A stretch of DNA of 64,000 nucleotides, taken from contig CALODL010000033.1 of NCBI GenBank assembly GCA_942492115.1, positions 372,001-436,000 of the forward strand, given 5' to 3'. Position numbers and translations under genes: made by a program. This document shows, piece after piece, positions 17,701 to 25,733 of this stretch (its first letter is position 1; each line of letters starts with the position of its first letter). The notes under the pieces are model-generated. The model saw nothing but the letters and a program-made list of their open reading frames with translations, ran no database searches and had not been told where the DNA came from. This DNA is from CALODL01 sp942492115 (GTDB lineage: Bacteria; Planctomycetota; Phycisphaerae; UBA1845; CAIVHJ01).

Positions 17701-18957
17701 TTACGTGATGCCGCTGATCATGCCCAGGCCGTTGGCCCGTGCGACACCAATGTCGAGACGCATGTACGCCAAGAAACCGAATTGCATGTTGTCTGCAAAC
17801 CTCTCATCGAGCCGCTGCACGGTGAGGCGCTTGCGCAGACCGATGACAACCTCTTCAAAGCCACCCATGAACAGTTTGCCCTCGCCGGCCAGAGCAGCAG
17901 TAACCCGCATGTTCATGCCGGACAGCGCCGGCGGCGGCTGCAACGGCTGACCGTCGCCGGAGCCCGTCGCCTTTTGGATCGTCGACCACTCCGAGGGCGC
18001 CATGATCGCCGTGTCCGGCACGCGGCCGGAGTCATCGAGGATCAGTTTGCTGGCGTCCACCAGGTCGTCATATGGCACCAGCGCGCCGCTCGTGTCGAAA
18101 TCGTTAATGCCCAGGCCGACGATGCCGGTCGGTTCATTCGATGCACCAGAACCGATCAGCGCGACGCGGTCGATTTCTTCCGCGAACGACGCCGCAAACA
18201 TGCGATCGAGTACCTGTGCGATGTTGACAGAATCCTGCGCCAGCTCGTGGCTGACCTTGACGACGACACCGTAGACTTCCGGCGTGAGGACAAGCCCGGA
18301 CAACGTCGCATCAGCAACGTCCACCGCGGCGTTTTCCGCGCGCCATCCGCCGGCGGCATCCGCGGCGATGCGGGCGATCGTCGTTTGCTTGCTCTCAAGA
18401 TTGATCACCTGCGCGCCGCTGTCGAGTACCGTTGATTGCTTCCTGAGCTGGTCAAAGAACTTCGCCGAAGTGATGTCCGGCACGGTGAAGCCACCAGCAG
18501 AATCGGTGCCCTCTCCCATTGCCCTTTTTGCAACCTCGCTGCGCTCGGACGCATCGCGCGTCATCGCCGCGCACATCTGGCCGATAGTCAGCCCCGGAAA
18601 CCGATCTTCGCCGCCGGCGTCCCTGATCGCGTCGTCGGTCATCGATCCTGAGCCCTTGCCGTAGCAGCGCAGCTCGGCACCTGACTCACGATCGATCCAC
18701 CGCTGAGCCGGCTTGTCGCCGTCCCCGAGCCGCGCCCGGTTGCTCTTCTTGAGAACAGCATCCTTGGCGATCTTGTCCACGCGCTGAGCGCGTTCGAGTT
18801 TCCCGTTGACCGCGTCGTATTCTTTGTTCAGATCGGCCCACGCCTTGTCTTCTTCGGCCGTGAAATCGCGGTTTTCGGCCGTGACCTTGGTGTGCAGCTT
18901 TTCGATTTCGCCGAACAGCTCGCCCTTGCGCTCCAGCAATCCCGTAATCTCAGACAT
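17701..18957 (-). CDS. Phage major capsid protein, HK97 fold (E1)
   Basis: A 418-residue capsid protein. Start at ATG 18957 with GGGGTG upstream. Residues 1-75 are a charged coiled coil (ITGLLERKGELFGEIEKLHT) acting as the scaffolding delta domain that is normally cleaved off. The rest has HK97-family features: a strong E-loop/spine helix region, LTPEVYGVVVKVSHELAQDS, and near the end LFMGGFEEVVIGLRKRLTVQ. Same length as the E2 capsid (59378-60634), similar in the delta domain but divergent after it. No protease gene is found in E1 to cleave the delta domain. Confidence 0.92.
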   Translation of the reverse strand: MSEITGLLERKGELFGEIEKLHTKVTAENRDFTAEEDKAWADLNKEYDAVNGKLERAQRVDKIAKDAVLKKSNRARLGDGDKPAQRWIDRESGAELRCYGKGSGSMTDDAIRDAGGEDRFPGLTIGQMCAAMTRDASERSEVAKRAMGEGTDSAGGFTVPDITSAKFFDQLRKQSTVLDSGAQVINLESKQTTIARIAADAAGGWRAENAAVDVADATLSGLVLTPEVYGVVVKVSHELAQDSVNIAQVLDRMFAASFAEEIDRVALIGSGASNEPTGIVGLGINDFDTSGALVPYDDLVDASKLILDDSGRVPDTAIMAPSEWSTIQKATGSGDGQPLQPPPALSGMNMRVTAALAGEGKLFMGGFEEVVIGLRKRLTVQRLDERFADNMQFGFLAYMRLDIGVARANGLGMISGIT

Positions 18958-19057
18958 TGTGTTCACCCCGTTAGAACAGAAAACAGGCGGCCACCACCCC
19001 GATGGCCGCGTAACCAAACAGACACCTAACATCGGCCAGGCGCGAAATCCACAAAAA

Positions 19058-19456
19058 TTAGTGTGCCTTGTTGAGCCGAACCAGGAGTACGCCCGTGGCC
19101 AGGCGGGCTATGCTTCGGAACCAGTGCAACAGCGGCCCTGTATCGGGGAATCCCTCTGGGTCATCAGCCGTCGGCGCCATCGCATCAATCCCAAATAGCG
19201 CAGCACTGGCAGCCACCGCCATTTGAGCGTCAGACCAGCCCCGCGGATTCATCACGCAAAGATCGATCTCCCGCGGATTCTCGTCGACCGTTTCCCGCCG
19301 GTGAATTTCTCGCTGAGCCACACCCAGGAGCCACAGACCGAACGGCCGCCACTCGTCTTTCGGCGTGTAGTACCGCTCGCAAAAGGCACCGAGAATCGCC
19401 AGATTGTCATCGCTCAGCAGCGATGGATTGAGCGTCAGCTTGTCCTGAATCATCAT
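19058..19456 (-). CDS. Hypothetical protein of E1
   Basis: A 132-residue protein upstream of the capsid gene. Helical, with Trp-rich segments (DEWRPFGLWLLGVAQREIHR) and a C-terminal hydrophobic helix (FRSIARLATGVLLVRLN). No recognised domain. By position it corresponds to the small terminase gene in E2, but I see no similarity to it. Confidence 0.6.
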   Translation of the reverse strand: MMIQDKLTLNPSLLSDDNLAILGAFCERYYTPKDEWRPFGLWLLGVAQREIHRRETVDENPREIDLCVMNPRGWSDAQMAVAASAALFGIDAMAPTADDPEGFPDTGPLLHWFRSIARLATGVLLVRLNKAH

Positions 19457-19522
19457 CTTTGAGCTCCTTCATCAAAAACCGCCCGTTGGCGGTCATTGGC
19501 TTAGCCGCAAAACCCCGCGCGT

Positions 19523-19564
19523 CAAAACCCGTGAATTTGTGTGCGCGCTGGGGGCGTGGTCTAC
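19523..19564 (-). other. Conserved 42-base block shared with E2
   Basis: On the minus strand it matches 58710-58751 of E2 in 39 of 42 bases, while the flanking genes differ. In E1 it is after a stop codon and non-coding. In E2 it lies 39 bases before the small terminase gene. A packaging (cos/pac) site is a possible reading. Confidence 0.5.
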
Positions 19565-19567
19565 GGG

Positions 19568-19912
19568 CTAACGCCCGGCAGATTTTTTAGGGGGGGGCCA
19601 CAACTGCTCCGTCCACATCTCGCCGTTACAGTCGGCGAAGATCCGCAGCCCACGACCAGACCCGAGATTGCGGAGAGTCACCATCACCTTTGGTTTGGCC
19701 ACTGGCGCTGTACTGATCACGGCAGGAAATTCGTCCGTGTGTGCCACACCCACGTCAACGCGCCACTCTGGAGTGCCCGGCTCTGGATCATCCTTGACGC
19801 ACTCGACCGGATGCGCGAACTCAAGAGCCACCGCCTCATCGCCGCCCGTGCACTCGACGACCATCGCACCGCAAAGCCCACCAACATACTTACTGCGAAC
19901 GACGCCCTTCAA
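19568..19912 (-). CDS. Hypothetical protein of E1
   Basis: A 114-residue protein starting at TTG 19912, which overlaps the stop of the upstream gene, indicating translational coupling. Contains a Cys/Gly segment (YVGGLCGAMVVECTGGDEAV) and ends WPPPKKSAGR. No recognised family. Confidence 0.55.
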   Translation of the reverse strand: MKGVVRSKYVGGLCGAMVVECTGGDEAVALEFAHPVECVKDDPEPGTPEWRVDVGVAHTDEFPAVISTAPVAKPKVMVTLRNLGSGRGLRIFADCNGEMWTEQLWPPPKKSAGR

Positions 19913-20274
19913 TTGCCCGCCCTCTCATCAGACTCGACCACTTGCACCATGTCCTCGAACTGCGCGACGCGCAGCTCGGAACCGAACGACACCATCCGCC
20001 TCTTGCCTTGATTCATGTCGGCGATCTCTAGCACCATCTCGGGCGCTGGCAACCTGTCGCTGGCCACCCGTGGAACATGTATGCGCAGCTCGAGGCGCCA
20101 CCGCGCACCGTTGCCCGGCCAGGCCGGCCGCACGTCGCTCCCATGAAACCACTCCGCATCGTCGAATTCCCACACGAGCGCGTCGCCGCGCACCTCGGCG
20201 TTGACCAAGATCGCAAGGATTCTGCCGCTAAGGTCATCCGATGAACCTTGCAGCGTGCATAGTTTTCGATTCAT
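19909..20274 (-). CDS. Hypothetical protein of E1
   Basis: A 121-residue protein rich in beta-strand patterns (RWRLELRIHVPRVASDRL; EMVLEIADMNQGKRRM). Starts at ATG 20274 inside the stop overlap with the 78-residue gene. No recognised family. One of a chain of three overlapping small genes. Confidence 0.55.
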   Translation of the reverse strand: MNRKLCTLQGSSDDLSGRILAILVNAEVRGDALVWEFDDAEWFHGSDVRPAWPGNGARWRLELRIHVPRVASDRLPAPEMVLEIADMNQGKRRMVSFGSELRVAQFEDMVQVVESDERAGN

Positions 20275-20507
20275 GATCTGCTCCTGTATTTACATTCGAC
20301 ACCTGGAGTTGTGCCATTCGCATGATGCCCGGCCGCTTGGATTAGCCTGATGACCCGATCCGGCGGCTTGCCGTCATACTGGGCGACCAGCTCGACCGCG
20401 AGCTGGGAGACGACGCGGGCATGTTCACGATCGATATGCCTACGCTCGGCTAATTCGCGGCGCAGCTCCGTCAGCTCCTGGAGCGCCATCTCAATGTCTC
20501 TTGTCAA
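20271..20507 (-). CDS. Small helical hypothetical protein of E1
   Basis: A 78-residue, strongly helical charged protein (IEMALQELTELRRELAERRH). First of three overlapping small genes. Lies at the place of the 95-residue gene 58467-58754 of E2, but I see no convincing similarity. Confidence 0.5.
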   Translation of the reverse strand: MTRDIEMALQELTELRRELAERRHIDREHARVVSQLAVELVAQYDGKPPDRVIRLIQAAGHHANGTTPGVECKYRSRS

Positions 20508-20573
20508 TGCCGATCCCCCTATCGATCAGCCCATCATTGCCCGCCAGTACAAGGCGGTGTGATCTCGATGGAC

Positions 20574-20588
20574 CGCCCACAGTGGGCG
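20574..20588. promoter_or_regulatory. Conserved palindrome after the annealing gene (E1)
   Basis: CGCCCACAGTGGGCG, seven-base arms around one base, in the intergenic stretch. E2 has CGCCCACTGTGGGCG at 58399-58413; the flanking intergenic bases are also nearly identical in the two elements. Confidence 0.5.
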
Positions 20589-20595
20589 ATACCTA

Positions 20596-21336
20596 CTAGA
20601 ACGTGGTTGGCGGACAAAAGGGCTCGCCGCGGTCCGCCAGCACCGCCTTTGCCGAATCGCTCAACGACTTGTTCTTTGAACCCCACTTCGGATCATCGAC
20701 CTTGTCGCCCAGGTAATCAATCATCGATACGAGATCGTCGGAAGACATCTGACCCAGCGGTTGCCCACGGTTGCGGCCCATCGGACAAACGACGTCCGCC
20801 GGTGTGTCCGGGGCGCTGTGATCTCTTGCCTCGGAGCCGTTGCCCGTTGTCGTCGGATGTGTCGGCATCTCTTCGGCGCCACAGGGCTCGTATCCAGCAA
20901 GCACCATCACGAAGCCCAGAAGGCCTCGGAGTGCCCGTCCCGTAGCTCGGGTCTGCGCCATGGCTCGCAACGCAAACTCATCACGGTCACGCCATAGTGA
21001 CTCGTCACGACTGCACATCGCCTCACCGGAGCCGACGATGTTGCCGGCGGAATTCCGAACGACACACCGCGCCTCCCAGCCACCGGCGGGTAACGACCTT
21101 GTCCACTCGATCGAGGAGTACAAACCCAGCATGACCGCCAGGGCCTGCAGGGCTTCGATCTTCAGATGCTGCCGGCCGCCTATGTCCACCGCCAGGTTGC
21201 GGCTATGGACCAGGTCAGCCAACGGCTTGACATAGGCCTGCGCTGCACTAAGAGCGCCGGGATCACCCGTTGCGAACAGCCCCGCCATTGCCACGCCTTT
21301 CGGCTCGGCGTCCACTACTGCCAGTTGCGATTGCAT
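20596..21336 (-). CDS. Phage ssDNA-annealing-like protein with C-terminal GK-type domain (E1)
   Basis: A 246-residue protein. Residues 25-160 have the pattern of phage recombination mediators, including WRDRDEFALRAMAQTRATGR and the motif LGFVMVLAGYEPCGAEEMP. The C-terminal 70 residues hold a small domain starting VCPMGRNRGQPLGQMSSDDL, of the sort found at the end of exonuclease X-like proteins. The C-terminus is nearly identical to E2's (57675-58391); the N-terminus is divergent. ATG 21336 lies inside the nuclease gene behind AGAGGTG. Annealing activity is inferred from the pairing with a nuclease. Confidence 0.6.
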   Translation of the reverse strand: MQSQLAVVDAEPKGVAMAGLFATGDPGALSAAQAYVKPLADLVHSRNLAVDIGGRQHLKIEALQALAVMLGLYSSIEWTRSLPAGGWEARCVVRNSAGNIVGSGEAMCSRDESLWRDRDEFALRAMAQTRATGRALRGLLGFVMVLAGYEPCGAEEMPTHPTTTGNGSEARDHSAPDTPADVVCPMGRNRGQPLGQMSSDDLVSMIDYLGDKVDDPKWGSKNKSLSDSAKAVLADRGEPFCPPTTF

Positions 21337-21871
21337 GATCGTTCACCTCTGCAAAATGCCGGCACACACGTTCTGCATCACGCGCGGCAGCCGACAGGAA
21401 GTCCAGCGCGTAGTGGGCGGCGGCTGCCGCATCAGTAGATAAGTGAAACGGGACCGCGTACCTCGACGCCCAGGCCGCGATCGACGCCAGCACCGACCGC
21501 GGCTCGATCTTCGACGCATACCGCCCGTGCCGGATGTCGTCCTCGGACCCCTCGACCACGACCGCCCGGCGCGGGAATGCCCGCAGCCGCAGCAGCTCCC
21601 GTTCGAATCGATCGCGCTCACGGCCACAGCAGGCGGCCAGGTCGTCGATTGACTTCCGCTCGATCCGCACGATGCCCTCGAGGCCGCGGATCGAATAGTC
21701 ACCGGTGCATAGCCCGCCGCGGATCGTGGCGACGTCTACAGGAAAATCCCACGGCGACTGCTCGCGAGTGTCGACAATGACTACGATCTGTGAAAACTTC
21801 AAACCAGCCAATTGAAACGCCCCCGATGCAAAGAATTCCAAGACCGCCAAGCGGTCACTACCCAACCCCAA
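21263..21871 (-). CDS. ERCC4-type nuclease (E1)
   Basis: About 170-200 residues of an ERCC4/XPF-type endonuclease fold. Motifs seen: VDTREQSPWDF, GDYSIRG and IERKSIDDL, which hold the catalytic acidic residues and Lys. The start is unclear: E2 has an ATG where E1 has CAG, so E1 must start at an upstream TTG (21871 is the furthest). The last 24 codons overlap the annealing gene. From about codon 35 on, the DNA is almost identical to E2 57290-57674. Likely makes nicks or ends for recombination or element replication. Confidence 0.8.
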   Translation of the reverse strand: MGLGSDRLAVLEFFASGAFQLAGLKFSQIVVIVDTREQSPWDFPVDVATIRGGLCTGDYSIRGLEGIVRIERKSIDDLAACCGRERDRFERELLRLRAFPRRAVVVEGSEDDIRHGRYASKIEPRSVLASIAAWASRYAVPFHLSTDAAAAAHYALDFLSAAARDAERVCRHFAEVNDHAIATGSSGRRAERRGNGGAVRNG

Positions 21872-21881
21872 TTCCAGGCCG

Positions 21882-22394
21882 TCAGGCCGGTTCCGCCTTC
21901 AAGGCCGCCAACACCCCCCGCGGGGGGCCTTGGCGGTCTTGCGGAGTAGGCGAGTCCATCTTCACCCACCAACGACCACCATCTTTCAAACTAATCACAC
22001 CCGCTTCTTTCTTGGCTCGCTCCATCGTTCGCCATCTAATGCCGCGGTCCTCGGCGGTACGCTTTGCTACTTCAGAGAGCATGCGCGCGCCGTCGCCCAG
22101 CATGTCCTGCCATGCTTCGACCGCTTCGTCGAGCTTGCTCGATGGATCGGCTGCCGCCCCACCGCTGGCCAGGTCGTGAGCCGTCAGGTCCACTGGGTCC
22201 GGCTCCCACGCCAGGCACGGCTGAGTATGCGAACCCTCGACAACGGGACGATATGCCAGAGAAGTGCCCTCGCCGCCGATGTTGTTCTTGATCTTGGCGA
22301 AGATGCGACGTTCAGGGTCTTCGCGATCGCGGCCCACCATCCACGCCGACCGGGCGGCCGCGTTGAATGCGATCGATCCCAGAGTGCGATACAT
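21882..22394 (-). CDS. C-terminal part of the E1 primase-helicase (after frameshift)
   Basis: Continues the protein encoded at 22312-23871 after a one-base shift in a run of five Gs (coding strand) at 22399-22403. The segment MYRTLGSIAFNAAARSAWMV followed by DPERRIFAKIKNNIGGEGTS is the typical continuation of a RepA/DnaB-like ATPase core. A C-terminal helix-turn-helix-like part follows (GIRWRTMERAKKEAGV). It has an in-frame ATG but no good ribosome site, so separate expression is doubtful. Confidence 0.65.
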   Translation of the reverse strand: MYRTLGSIAFNAAARSAWMVGRDREDPERRIFAKIKNNIGGEGTSLAYRPVVEGSHTQPCLAWEPDPVDLTAHDLASGGAAADPSSKLDEAVEAWQDMLGDGARMLSEVAKRTAEDRGIRWRTMERAKKEAGVISLKDGGRWWVKMDSPTPQDRQGPPRGVLAALKAEPA

Positions 22395-23871
22395 GACGCC
22401 CCCTAGCGCTGTCCTTGTTCATGTGGCTGATGCCCACGAGGCAAACGCCCGTTCGCTCGGCCATGCCAACGAGTGGGCCCAGAACGCTTCTGATGTCCGA
22501 GTTAGAGCTATCGTCCGCGGAGCCCATGAACGCAGTAATCGGATCGATCACGACGAGAGCACAGGGTTGACCCGATTCCTCGCCGGCGGCGTTGATCGCG
22601 TTCTCGATCGTTGCGATGCCATCCCTGAGGGAGAGTACAGTCGGCAAATCGTCGATGTGCGCCTTCGGGCCTTCGATGTCATAGACCAGATCGAGGTTAG
22701 CGCCGGCGGCCTCCAGACGCGGGCGGATCGTATCGCCCCGGCCATCCTCGATACCCATCAGAATGACTGACCCTAGCGGGCAATCGCTGCCATCCGGCCA
22801 CTTCGCCCCATTGCTCACTCGAGCGGCCATGTCGATGGTCATCAGCGATTTGCCTACGTCGGGATCACCCACGAGGAGGTTCAACTTGCGCCGGGCGAAC
22901 CGCCCAGGCCATAGCCATTCGATATTCTCAGGCGCGATGTCCGAATATCGCGTGAGCGTTGCGGCGCCCGGCGTCGGTTGTCGACGTAGGGCTGCCGGCT
23001 TGCACCAGGTCGGCGCGTCTTTGAACATCCCCCGCAGCTCTTCACGTATCTGCTCGTCGGTATTCCCGGCAGACCTCCGGGCTTCGACCAAATCGCGAAC
23101 GTCCCCACCGCGGCCGAATTCGTGAAAGGTCAGTATCCGGGCCTGTTTCCCTTGTGCGGCGAGTATCGCAGCAACTTCATCTGCCGCCCCGCCGCCAGGC
23201 TCGTCGGCGTCCGCGCAGATGCACAAAGGTCCACGGACATGCGCCAGGCCATGCCAATCCGCCTTGCCGACAGCGCGGGCGCCCCCCGGCCAGGTCGTCG
23301 CGTTCAGATTAAGCCCACGGAGCGTATCCACGTCGCTTTCGCCTTCAACGATGAACACTAGCGCGTCAGCGGCGAGAGCCGCCAAGCAATCGAGGCCGTA
23401 TAGCGGTCGTGGCTCCGGCAGGCCTTTGCATGCGAAGCCGCCCGGCGTCCGTGTGAACGGGATGAATTGCTTATCCGCGGTCCGGCCAACCACGCCTACG
23501 ATCTCGCCGTGTCCGTCGCGGTACTCGTGCACACGATCGAACCGCTGGCCAGCCAGTGCTGCCTCGAGCGTCGGGAACTTCCGCCGGCTGATTTGACCGT
23601 TGCTCGGCTTCACGGTTCTCGAGCTCGGCGGCCCGATGTCCTCGAGCTTGAGACCCAACGCGGCCAGGATGTCGTCGCGTTTGCATCCGGCGAAACACCG
23701 AAACGCTATCCATCCGTCCTCTTGAACTCGCCAACCAAAAGAGGCCCGTTTGTCATCGTGCGCCGGGCACCGACCGTTAGTCCATCCCCCACCACCAGGA
23801 CGAACGCCCTTGACCGTCGACTTGATGTGCGCAAGCGCATCCCGATTTGCATCCATGCATAACCCTGTCAT
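22312..23871 (-). CDS. Primase-helicase (CHC2 zinc finger, TOPRIM, AAA ATPase), 5' part
   Basis: Replication protein of E1. Residues 30-75 form a CHC2 zinc finger (CPAHDDKRASFGW, FRCFAGC). Residues 150-260 form a TOPRIM domain (ALVFIVEGESDVDTLRGLN; ICADADEPGGG). From about 330 there is a RepA-type ATPase with Walker A GDPDVGKSLM and Walker B ALVVIDPITAF. The frame is lost just after GISHMNKDSARG at about 22400; reading resumes in 21882-22394. Removing one G would give about 662 residues. E2 has no such gene. ATG 23871 has AGAGGG upstream. Confidence 0.85.
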   Translation of the reverse strand: MTGLCMDANRDALAHIKSTVKGVRPGGGGWTNGRCPAHDDKRASFGWRVQEDGWIAFRCFAGCKRDDILAALGLKLEDIGPPSSRTVKPSNGQISRRKFPTLEAALAGQRFDRVHEYRDGHGEIVGVVGRTADKQFIPFTRTPGGFACKGLPEPRPLYGLDCLAALAADALVFIVEGESDVDTLRGLNLNATTWPGGARAVGKADWHGLAHVRGPLCICADADEPGGGAADEVAAILAAQGKQARILTFHEFGRGGDVRDLVEARRSAGNTDEQIREELRGMFKDAPTWCKPAALRRQPTPGAATLTRYSDIAPENIEWLWPGRFARRKLNLLVGDPDVGKSLMTIDMAARVSNGAKWPDGSDCPLGSVILMGIEDGRGDTIRPRLEAAGANLDLVYDIEGPKAHIDDLPTVLSLRDGIATIENAINAAGEESGQPCALVVIDPITAFMGSADDSSNSDIRSVLGPLVGMAERTGVCLVGISHMNKDSARGRHVSHSGIDRIQRGRPVGVDGGPRSRRP

Positions 23872-23888
23872 CCGTTTGACCCTCTAGG

Positions 23889-24203
23889 TTATGCGCGCAA
23901 CTGGGCACGGGCAGAATTGCGGTCACGTTCCAATTGTGCTGAGGAGCGTCGACGCTTCCGCTGTCTGACCCGCTTTACGGGCGGCTCGTGATGCACGAGC
24001 ACGGGAAAGGCCGTTTGCATGAAGTGTTCAACGGCCGCAGTTGTGGTGAAGTACCGGCGGCCGACACGCTGAGCCTCCAGGCGAACGCGATCCCCATCGG
24101 GACGCACGACACCTTTAGTTACCCAGCGCCATAGGGTTTCGGGTTTGATCTCAGCAGGAAGATTCTGCGCAGCCGCGGCGAGAGAGATGTACTCCAATGT
24201 CAT
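23889..24203 (-). CDS. DUF1580 helix-turn-helix protein (E1)
   Basis: A 104-residue protein opening YISLAAAAQNLPAEIKPETL, then WRWVTKGVV and RLEAQRVGRRYFTTTAAVEH. This is the DUF1580 pattern, a family I know mainly from Planctomycetota. The fold is that of an excisionase-like or MerR-like winged helix, and the Arg-rich tail (KRVRQRKRRRSS) would help DNA binding. It lies just downstream of the integrase, the usual place for an excisionase or regulator. Confidence 0.75.
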   Translation of the reverse strand: MTLEYISLAAAAQNLPAEIKPETLWRWVTKGVVRPDGDRVRLEAQRVGRRYFTTTAAVEHFMQTAFPVLVHHEPPVKRVRQRKRRRSSAQLERDRNSARAQLRA

Positions 24204-24304
24204 GACGTGATTCCATTATTGCCTCCGCCCTACTCGAATAAAACCCCAAACGATGCCGCCCGCACTGTGGGGACAAGTATTCCTATCACGCCGATTAGCT
24301 CAAT

Positions 24305-25474
24305 TCAACCGTGTTTCATCATCGTAGCTATCGCAACGTCTAGGTTTCGTTGTGAGTAGTTATCGATCATTCCATCTGAAGACCATCCAATGGTTTCACG
24401 CACAGCATCGCGGTTGCCTACTTTCTTGAGTAGGCGTTGCGTCCCTGCATGACGAAGTTGGTACGGTGTCCACACCGGCACGCCGGCTGCCTTGCATGCC
24501 CGTTCGACGGCGCGGCGGTATGAATCTGCGGTATAACGTTCGCCCGGAGATAGCTCTGGCTCCGCTTTCCGGTTGGTTCCCGCGCGGTTGCCACACGACA
24601 TCGGCGTCTTGCGCTTCAAGAACAGTGCTTTTCGGCGATCCGCTTCGGCCTCGGCCGGCGAGAACAGTGGCTTGTTGACTGCACGATCAATGAGGAATGG
24701 CTTGATGAGCGCCTGACAGCGCGGCCCCAATAGGATCGTTCTGTCATGGTCGCGCCATTCGTTCTTGTGGTGTTCCGGGGTATAAATCCAGCAATCACCC
24801 GTCGTATCAATATCGATGGGTCTCATACTGAGGACCTCGCCCGGGCGCGTTGCTGTGAGCAACTCAAGCTCTATCACGGTACGGATTTGCCGACTGAGAA
24901 ATGGAAAAACTTTGTACACGTGGTCCTCAGGAACCGGCCGGCGCTTGATACCCTCGCGTGCGGCGCTACGCCCTTTGCGTAATGGCGCCACCGCATCGAG
25001 TGCTTGGCTTACCGCCGCCGGTACGATTTCCTCCTCGACGCCCCACCGCACAATCCGGCGCAACCGGTTCACCGATTCGTTAACGGTCGGACGTGCAAGT
25101 TTGTACTTACGGATCAGATGGTCGCGCCAGACTTTCAGGCGACGAGGCCCGATGTCGTCGACCTCGACATCCTCGTACAGTTCGTTCCAGCGTTTGATGA
25201 GGCGTTTGACGTGATCGATTTCCTTGGGCGACTGCGCGTAGTACCCCCGGGCAAACGATAAGTAGGCGTCCATCAGATCGAAACTGCGCACATCGGTACG
25301 ATGAACCACCACAGATGTCCCACACGCGGCGATCTCCGCGCAGACGCTTTCATATGCCTTCTGCGCAGCCACAGAGCCCCACTCGCCCAAGAATCGCTTT
25401 CGACCATGTAGTCTGATGAATGCCCGATCCGCTCGGGTTTTCTCGCGTTGCCGACAGAGCTTTGGACGACGCAT
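24305..25474 (-). CDS. int: Tyrosine integrase of E1
   Basis: A 389-residue site-specific recombinase. ATG 25474 is chosen because GGGAGG precedes it by six bases; an upstream in-frame ATG would read through the operator. Catalytic residues seen: Arg in ATRPGEV at about 210, Lys/His region HHKNEW, the box PYQLRHAG with Arg at about 341, and Tyr in DNYSQRN at about 373. The N-terminal SAM-like DNA-binding part is present. It lies next to the intact tRNA-Ala, which is its likely target. Similar in layout to the E2 integrase but clearly divergent in sequence. Confidence 0.93.
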   Translation of the reverse strand: MRRPKLCRQREKTRADRAFIRLHGRKRFLGEWGSVAAQKAYESVCAEIAACGTSVVVHRTDVRSFDLMDAYLSFARGYYAQSPKEIDHVKRLIKRWNELYEDVEVDDIGPRRLKVWRDHLIRKYKLARPTVNESVNRLRRIVRWGVEEEIVPAAVSQALDAVAPLRKGRSAAREGIKRRPVPEDHVYKVFPFLSRQIRTVIELELLTATRPGEVLSMRPIDIDTTGDCWIYTPEHHKNEWRDHDRTILLGPRCQALIKPFLIDRAVNKPLFSPAEAEADRRKALFLKRKTPMSCGNRAGTNRKAEPELSPGERYTADSYRRAVERACKAAGVPVWTPYQLRHAGTQRLLKKVGNRDAVRETIGWSSDGMIDNYSQRNLDVAIATMMKHG

Positions 25475-25482
25475 CGAAGCCT

Positions 25483-25504
25483 CCCTTGGGTACATCCGGG
25501 TACC
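25483..25504. promoter_or_regulatory. Candidate operator at the E1 integrase start
   Basis: CCCTTGGGTAC followed by a second GGGTACC half-site, 9-30 bases before the integrase ATG and abutting its ribosome site. The first 11 bases equal the core of the perfect inverted repeat upstream of the E1 RHH gene (15926-15941). Binding here would block integrase expression. Confidence 0.55.
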
Positions 25505-25581
25505 TTTGCAGGTCGTTCGATCCGCGCCGCCACGCTTGGCGGGTGACACTTAAAAACTAGTGTCGGATCATGTTGGATTGA

Positions 25582-25654
<73 letters not shown>

Positions 25655-25686
25655 ATGTGGGTACCGCCTTCGGCGGGCCAGTTGAA

Positions 25687-25715
25687 AATTTAACCTGCAC
25701 TCTTGCTGTAATCAA
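25687..25715 (-). promoter_or_regulatory. Candidate promoter of tRNA-Ala
   Basis: On the minus strand TTGATT, 17 bases, TAAATT, ending about 32 bases before the tRNA. Spacing is ideal; the -10 is imperfect. Confidence 0.45.
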
Positions 25716-25733
25716 GCACTTGCTTTGAATCCT

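Noticed and set aside
25659..25665. GGGTACC outside E1 near tRNA-Ala as another operator
   Set aside because: A single seven-base match in host sequence is easily chance and has no paired arm.
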